Assembly (NCBI GenBank): GCA_965228575.1
Contig: CBDDHW010000061.1
Span: 59,353-123,352, forward strand
Reading direction: 5' to 3'
Length of the DNA: 64,000 nucleotides
DNA from: UBA11612 sp965228575
Lineage (GTDB): Bacteria; Pseudomonadota; Alphaproteobacteria; Rhodospirillales; Rhodospirillaceae
Shown here: positions 59,167-64,000 of the stretch, piece after piece
How positions within the stretch are numbered: position 1 is the stretch's first letter
Layout: every line of letters begins with the position of its first letter
Program-made: the position numbers and the translations under genes
The notes under the pieces: generated by a model
Told to the model about the DNA's origin: nothing
What the model saw: only the letters and a program-made list of their open reading frames with translations
Databases searched by the model: none

Positions 59167-60897
59167 ATGAAAAATAGTTGTGCGCAGGAATCAGGTCCGG
59201 TGTTGGCAAAGCGAATTTTGGTTGTCTCAATATGCGTCTTGCTCGCGGGCGTCCAAATGCCTCAAGCCAATACAGATCTGTCGGACGCGAGAGAACAAAC
59301 CGTTACACGCCGGCTTACGCCAACACAATACCAGAACATCATTGCGGAAGTGTTTGGTTCGGACATTGATCTCGGAGGCCGGTTTGAGCCGGAACGTCGC
59401 GTTGATGGGCTTTATGCAGTGGGTGCAAGCCACGCAAGTGTTGCCGCGTCGGGGCTAGAGCAGTATGACGCGATGGGGCGGGCCGTAGCTGCGCAGGTTT
59501 TTGATGCCTCCCGCCGCGATCTTATGCTGCCGTGTCAGCCTATGGCGGCCGAAAAAGCTGATGATGAGTGCGCGCGGAAGTTTTTCGAGGAGGCGGGAGA
59601 ACTTTTATATAGACGGCCGCTAACGGAAGATCAGTTGGATACCTACATTCGCGCGGCGCGAGTAGGTGCAAACTCATCTGGCGATTTTTACGAAGGAATG
59701 TCCCTTAGTCTTGCGAGCATGCTGTCTTCCCCCGCATTCCTATTCCGCGAACAACACGTAGAGGTAAATCCGGATAACCCAGAAGTTTTTAGACTGGATT
59801 CCTATTCTATCGCATCGCAGTTGAGCTTCTTTCTCTGGAATTCAGGTCCCGACCGTCGGTTATTGGCAGCAGCTAGAAACGGAGATTTGCAGACCGAGGC
59901 CGGGTTAGAAAAACAAGTAGACCGCATGATTCGCTCCCAGCGCTTGGAGAGTGGCGTACGAGAATTTTTCACAGATAATTTCCACCTTGATGAGTTTGAG
60001 ACTCTCTCGAAAGATCCCGTTCTGTTTCCGAAGTTTGATGCGGCGATTTCTGAACAAGCACGGGAACAAACCTTGAGAACCATTATTGACGTAGTTTTAA
60101 CCAGACGCGCTGACTACCGGGAAATATTTACGACGAAAAAAACATTCGTGACCCCTGAATTGGGCAGCATATATCATGTGCCCGTATTCAAGGACGGGCC
60201 AAACGGGTCTCCGGACGACTGGCAACCGTACGAATTTTCGGACTCACAGCCCTACGCTGGTATTTTGACTCAAGTAGCGTTCACCGCGCTCCATTCTCCG
60301 CCCGGTCGGAGTTCGCCAACGACACGCGGCAAAGCGCTGAGAGAAATCATGCTATGCCAAGAGGTGCCATCTCCGCCCGGTGATGTTGATTTTAGCGACT
60401 TTGAGGGCGCTGGCGATTTAAGAAGCGCCACCGCCCGTGTTCGTCTTGGTATACACTCAACAGAGCCAATGTGTGCCGGGTGCCACAAGATCACCGACCC
60501 TATCGGTTTGGCACTAGAAAACTTTGATGGCATCGGAGAGTTCAGGACAACGGATAACGGGACGCAAATTGATGCTAGCGGCGAACTCAATGGCATGAAG
60601 TTCGATGGTCCGAATGGGTTCACACAGGCCGTGTATAACGATCCGGCGGCAACATCGTGCCTGGTTAAGAGGTTGGCATCTTATGCATCCGGACGTGAGC
60701 TTAAAGAGTCTTACTACAGAGATTGGATCAAAAATTTAGAGGCTGCGTTTGAAGAGGTAGGTTTTCGAATGCCAGACCTCATGAGAGAAATCGCACTAAG
60801 TGATGCTTTGTACGATCTCCCAGGCAGGGCAAATACTTCGACTTTGGCGCAAGGGCCAACAGATTTAACGCCACAACACACGAATTTGGTGGAGTAA
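59167..60897 (+). CDS. DUF1592/DUF1588-family exported protein with CxxCH motif
   Basis: The 576-residue protein has a signal peptide (RILVVSICVLLAGVQMPQAN). The domain series seen in large Planctomycetes-type proteins follows: DUF1587-like (RRLTPTQYQNIIAEVFG), DUF1595 (AGELLYRRPLTEDQLDTYI), DUF1592 (SSPAFLFRE...SQLSFFLWNSGPD), DUF1588 (RGKALREIMLCQEVPSPP, then MCAGCHKITDPIGLALENFD) and DUF1585 (SCLVKRLASYASGRELK). C436-x2-C439-H440 could bind c-type haem or be structural. The separate N-terminal cytochrome domain of some relatives is absent. It is always paired with DUF1552 proteins; the biochemical role is unknown. The stop overlaps the next ATG by 1 base (TAATG). Confidence 0.82.
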   Translation: MKNSCAQESGPVLAKRILVVSICVLLAGVQMPQANTDLSDAREQTVTRRLTPTQYQNIIAEVFGSDIDLGGRFEPERRVDGLYAVGASHASVAASGLEQYDAMGRAVAAQVFDASRRDLMLPCQPMAAEKADDECARKFFEEAGELLYRRPLTEDQLDTYIRAARVGANSSGDFYEGMSLSLASMLSSPAFLFREQHVEVNPDNPEVFRLDSYSIASQLSFFLWNSGPDRRLLAAARNGDLQTEAGLEKQVDRMIRSQRLESGVREFFTDNFHLDEFETLSKDPVLFPKFDAAISEQAREQTLRTIIDVVLTRRADYREIFTTKKTFVTPELGSIYHVPVFKDGPNGSPDDWQPYEFSDSQPYAGILTQVAFTALHSPPGRSSPTTRGKALREIMLCQEVPSPPGDVDFSDFEGAGDLRSATARVRLGIHSTEPMCAGCHKITDPIGLALENFDGIGEFRTTDNGTQIDASGELNGMKFDGPNGFTQAVYNDPAATSCLVKRLASYASGRELKESYYRDWIKNLEAAFEEVGFRMPDLMREIALSDALYDLPGRANTSTLAQGPTDLTPQHTNLVE

Positions 60898-62228
60898 TGA
60901 AGATGATGAAATCGTTGAACAGACGTAGAGTGCTTAAGGGAGCGCTAAATGGTGCAATCGTCTCGCTGCCCCTCCCGTTCCTAAATTGCTTTCTCAATGA
61001 CAATGGAGATGCGCTCGCGAGCACGGGGGCGCCATTGCCGCCCGTTTTCGGCTCGTGGATTCAGAACTTAGGTTTTACACCGGGACGCTGGAAACCGCGT
61101 GAGATCGGCACCAACTTTGAGCTCGGTGAAGAGCTCAAACCCCTCGAGCCGTTTAAAGACCGCTTAAATTTATTCAGTGGTATGAATTACTTCCTTGATG
61201 GCCGTCCCATGTCCACCCACACGACCGGACTGGAAGTGGCCACAATGGGGTCTATTCCCGTTGGCTCTGAATCCGATCCAACTATCGACACGCTCATAGC
61301 AGATGTTGTTGGGACAAAGTCACGCTTTCGCTCTCTTGAAGTTTCGCTCAATGGGTCTCAGCGCAGTTGGAGCAGGCGAAAAGGTGGAGCGGTCAACCCC
61401 TCCGAGCCCTCGCCAGCTGCTTTGTACACTCGGATTTTTGGTCCGGAATTTAAGGATCCCAACGCCGCAGAATTTAAACCTGATCCCAAAGTGATGACGC
61501 GGCGCAGCGTGCTCTCGGTGGTGAAGGATGAGCGCTTAGACATAATGAAGCGTGTCGGATCCGCAGACCGCGAAAGGCTAGAGGAGTACTTTACCTCACT
61601 GCGACAAATCGAACAGCAATTGGATATCGAGCTGAGTGAACCTCTACCGTTGCAAGCATGCAGCTCGCCTGAGCAAGGAGCCGAGGTTGAGCCGGGCGTC
61701 TTGGTCGACGCTGTTGAAAAAAACAATGAGCTTTTCGCTGATATTCTCTCCCATGCGATCGCTTGCGGGCAAACACAGGTTGTGAATATTTTTCTCTGGG
61801 CAAACGGAATTCGTCGGCGCGGTTGGGTGAGAGATTGGCACAATTTAACCCATGAAGAGCCGATCGATCCGGAGCTCGGATATCAGCGAGATGTCGCTTG
61901 GTTTATTAATTTTGGGATGTCGACGTTCGCGAGGTTTATTGATCGTTTAGACAAATATCGAGAAGGCGATGGGTCCGTGCTCGATAGATCATTGTTGCTT
62001 TGGCAAACGGACCATGGATATGCAATGGCGCATACCATGGATGATATTCCAATACTGTTGGTTGGAAGTGGCGGAGGCCGAATTAGAACCGGCATGCACT
62101 TATCTCCCGTCGGCGACACGACGGCCCGTGTGGGTTTGACCGTGCAACAGGCGATGGGGGTTCCCATCAATAAATGGGGACGTCTGTCCAACGAAACATC
62201 TAGGACAATTACAGAGATAATGGCGTGA
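60897..62228 (+). CDS. DUF1552-family exported protein
   Basis: 443 residues with an N-terminal twin-arginine-like signal (SLNRRRVLKGALNGAIVSLP). The DUF1552 body follows: SWIQNLGFTPGRWKP, DRLNLFSGMNYF, HTTGLEVATMG, LRQIEQQLDIELSEP and TDHGYAMAHTMDDIPILLVG. The last segments resemble alkaline-phosphatase/sulfatase-superfamily ends, as in the related DUF1501 proteins. If the Tat signal is real, the protein folds with a cofactor before export. It is the standard partner of DUF1592/DUF1588 proteins. The stop overlaps the next GTG (GTGA). Function unknown. Confidence 0.82.
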   Translation: MKMMKSLNRRRVLKGALNGAIVSLPLPFLNCFLNDNGDALASTGAPLPPVFGSWIQNLGFTPGRWKPREIGTNFELGEELKPLEPFKDRLNLFSGMNYFLDGRPMSTHTTGLEVATMGSIPVGSESDPTIDTLIADVVGTKSRFRSLEVSLNGSQRSWSRRKGGAVNPSEPSPAALYTRIFGPEFKDPNAAEFKPDPKVMTRRSVLSVVKDERLDIMKRVGSADRERLEEYFTSLRQIEQQLDIELSEPLPLQACSSPEQGAEVEPGVLVDAVEKNNELFADILSHAIACGQTQVVNIFLWANGIRRRGWVRDWHNLTHEEPIDPELGYQRDVAWFINFGMSTFARFIDRLDKYREGDGSVLDRSLLLWQTDHGYAMAHTMDDIPILLVGSGGGRIRTGMHLSPVGDTTARVGLTVQQAMGVPINKWGRLSNETSRTITEIMA

Positions 62229-63685
62229 TCGACAGTCAATTAGGCACAAAAAGAGAAGGCTTAAGCGCGTTGTTTTATCGGTCCGCAGCCTTTTCCGTTG
62301 CATTGCTGACGTTAACGGCGTGCGCGACTACTAAGCCAAAGAGTGTGGCGGATACGCACCAACCGCCCGAAGCTGCTTTAGAGTTTGCTAATAGCGCGCC
62401 GCTGATCGCGCCTGAGGGTATAACTTTGCAACCCTTGGGTAAGGGGCAAGGGTACGATCTTGGAGCCCAAGCGGCCCAGTCTGTGCCGAGGAATGAGATA
62501 GCGTACGCCGATGGAAACGGATTAACACTCTACGTGTGGACTCGTGAGGGGGTAGAAGACGTTTGGGTTTGTCCCGACCTATGTAAGAGAGTCTTTGTGC
62601 CTTTTGCAGCTCCGCCGACCGCTCAAAACACCCAGCACAAGACGTTTGAGAACTGGTCTGCAATTGAGCGCGAAGATGGGACTCTGCAATGGGCTCTAAA
62701 TGGCAAACCCTTATATACCTATATATATGATGTGGATCCCGGTTCGGTGCGCGGAGAAAACCTTGCTTACAAAGGATCGATGCGCCGCAATGGAGCGGGC
62801 AGGTTAGTGGGTGCAAGAGGCCGGGTTGTTGTGCGTGGGCTAGGTGATATCCCAGACCCAGACCCATTCCCCGAAGGTTGGGCGCCAGCGCTTTTCTATC
62901 CCGTTACCGGCGTAAATCTTCCGCCGGGATTTCTGATCAAGGAAGTGCCGGATGTCGCCGCTTTTTCGCTTACTCGTGACGATGGTCATACTCTCTATGT
63001 CCACAACAGTGCCGACGAAATAAGCGAGCCTGATTGGAAGCCGGTGGTCGCCCCGCTCTTAGTTGAACCGACGGGGGATTTTTCGGTCATAGACAGAGAA
63101 GATGGCATTCGGCAATGGGCGTATAAGGGTGAAGCCTTATATAAGTACGCCCGAGATTTAGCCCCTGGTTATGCGAACGGTATTGATGAAGGTGGGGAAT
63201 GGAGCGTTGCAATGGTCGCTCGTTACTTTATGCCCTCGGACGTGTCGCTCCAAACGACCCAAGCTTTAGGAAAAGTGTTGGCGACTGCTGACGGGCAAAC
63301 ATTGTATCGGCGCGATGGACACATCCTTCAAACAGCGGGTGGACACAGCACGCGCAGGGGGCAACCTCCGCGACCTGCCGTTGGGCGCGATATTGGTGCG
63401 GAGCCACAGTGCATCGTCGAATGCGATAAATGGCGGCCATTTCTGGCAACGGAAAAAGAGCGGCCGCATGGGTTTTGGGAAATCTTGACGCGCAACGATG
63501 GGAAAAAGCAGTGGGTTTACCAAGGATATGCATTGTGGACGTACGACGGTGACCAAAAACCCGGCGATATGACTGGGCATGACGAATGGACAATCTATGT
63601 ATCAGACGATCCCAGTGAAACATTCGACATTGGCACCTCGATGACGGGGACCGCTGGCTTGTACTGGTCCATAGCGGCGCCGTAA
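62225..63685 (+). CDS. Lipoprotein with three Lipoprotein_15 (COG4315-type) repeats
   Basis: 486 residues from GTG 62225 with a lipoprotein signal (lipobox LTAC, C33). Three copies of the secreted repeat follow. Each has a GxTLYV-type start and a DGxxQWxxxGxPLYxYxxDxxPGD end: NGLTLYVWTREG...LQWALNGKPLYTY, GHTLYVHNSADE...RQWAYKGEALYKY, and GQTLYRRDGH...KQWVYQGYALWTYDGDQKPGD. A Cys pair (CPDLC) occurs in the first and two Cys (PQCIVEC) in the third repeat. Such repeats are uncharacterised; some relatives sit near electron-transfer genes. It is coupled to the DUF1552 gene, so likely an outer-membrane partner of that system. Confidence 0.8.
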   Translation: MIDSQLGTKREGLSALFYRSAAFSVALLTLTACATTKPKSVADTHQPPEAALEFANSAPLIAPEGITLQPLGKGQGYDLGAQAAQSVPRNEIAYADGNGLTLYVWTREGVEDVWVCPDLCKRVFVPFAAPPTAQNTQHKTFENWSAIEREDGTLQWALNGKPLYTYIYDVDPGSVRGENLAYKGSMRRNGAGRLVGARGRVVVRGLGDIPDPDPFPEGWAPALFYPVTGVNLPPGFLIKEVPDVAAFSLTRDDGHTLYVHNSADEISEPDWKPVVAPLLVEPTGDFSVIDREDGIRQWAYKGEALYKYARDLAPGYANGIDEGGEWSVAMVARYFMPSDVSLQTTQALGKVLATADGQTLYRRDGHILQTAGGHSTRRGQPPRPAVGRDIGAEPQCIVECDKWRPFLATEKERPHGFWEILTRNDGKKQWVYQGYALWTYDGDQKPGDMTGHDEWTIYVSDDPSETFDIGTSMTGTAGLYWSIAAP

Positions 63686-63750
63686 CTCTATTTTCTTCAC
63701 TGCCGCGGCTCTCTAAAACCAATTCGAGAAAATCTGCATATAGAGCGGGT

Positions 63751-63996
63751 ATGCCTCCTCGATTTAGACGTCTAGGAAAGAAAGTCTGTCGAACTTTAGA
63801 GGGGTGCGGGTACCTGCGACAAAATGGTCCGCTAAAAAGACCTTCGCGTTACATTTACACGGGTGCAGTGTACGCTCTTGTGGCGTCTATATTCTTACGA
63901 ATGAAAAGTAAAAACAATTATGTCAGTAACTCTGCGCGCCGCTATGAGAGATTGGGATTTTCTGACGCCGATCCTATTAGGAGATGTGTCGGATGA
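63751..63996 (+). CDS. Possible small basic membrane protein, 81 aa
   Basis: The frame is basic with one hydrophobic stretch (YTGAVYALVASIFL) and two early Cys; no family recognised. It ends TGA overlapping an ATG at 63993 (ATGA), which itself has AGGAG upstream. That could mean translational coupling, but the start at 63751 has no clear ribosome-binding site. May be a chance frame. Confidence 0.3.
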   Translation: MPPRFRRLGKKVCRTLEGCGYLRQNGPLKRPSRYIYTGAVYALVASIFLRMKSKNNYVSNSARRYERLGFSDADPIRRCVG

Positions 63997-64000
63997 AAGG
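63993..64000 (+). CDS. Start of the next gene (truncated by window end)
   Basis: ATGAAAGG at the last bases is preceded by AGGAG with about nine-base spacing, a convincing initiation site. Only two codons are visible, so nothing can be said about the product. Confidence 0.4.

Noticed and set aside
1..64000. CRISPR array, tRNA/rRNA genes, insertion sequences
   Set aside because: No regularly spaced repeats, no cloverleaf-like sequences and no transposase or integrase motifs were seen on either strand.

Overview
The window looks like chromosomal DNA of an aerobic Gram-negative proteobacterium. It carries a complete type II secretion system, a TonB-dependent receptor, RND efflux pumps, a TRAP transporter and several outer-membrane lipoproteins. 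A Pho-boxed secreted lipoprotein beside a 12-gene T2SS resembles the elpS locus of Caulobacter, so an alphaproteobacterium (Caulobacterales/Hyphomonadales/Parvularculales-like) is my best guess. A marine gammaproteobacterium is not excluded. No rRNA, tRNA, CRISPR array or insertion sequence was recognised.

Layout. 1-822: 3' end of an RDD-family membrane protein. 1155-5223: a visibly AT-richer three-gene cassette (DUF4297/Cap4-type nuclease, zinc-hook SMC/ABC ATPase, HEPN-motif protein) that looks like an anti-phage system related to Lamassu/ABC-3C but with an unusual third gene. 5601-6361: small unknown genes. 6517-30238: a heavy-metal resistance island. Two divergent copper units (csoR-small secreted protein-cusCBA leftward; small Cys/His proteins, DUF2933, methyltransferase, His-rich peptide, copA and Met/His-rich protein rightward) flank a pair of CsoR-type operators. 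These are followed by ppk2, an EamA transporter and an APC permease, then copC, a czcCBA operon with its own small secreted His-rich protein, a MerR/CDF pair, and a mini-mer unit (merR, merT, GDCCVxC protein) without merA or merP.

30400-52200: a phosphate-acquisition and secretion region. It has a secreted HpcH/HpaI-type protein, a Pho-boxed small exported protein, a beta-propeller phytase lipoprotein, a Pho-boxed TPR protein, a Pho-boxed ElpS-like surface lipoprotein, a TonB-dependent receptor and gspC-N plus a terminal lipoprotein. Three copies of a structured 40-50 bp repeat, each directly followed by an intrinsic-terminator-like stem, lie at 30408, 31800 and 52097. 52298-57303: a leftward catabolic operon (CaiB/BaiF CoA-transferase, HMG-CoA lyase-like enzyme with a frameshift in a six-A run, TRAP DctP-DctQ-DctM), suggesting uptake and CoA-dependent cleavage of a branched organic acid. 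58029-63685: a tightly coupled four-gene operon of exported proteins (unknown protein, DUF1592/DUF1588 family, DUF1552 family, Lipoprotein_15 repeat lipoprotein) whose function is not known.

Most gene calls rest on recognisable family motifs. Start codons were chosen from ribosome-binding sites and overlaps. All functional links between neighbours are inferences from gene order.
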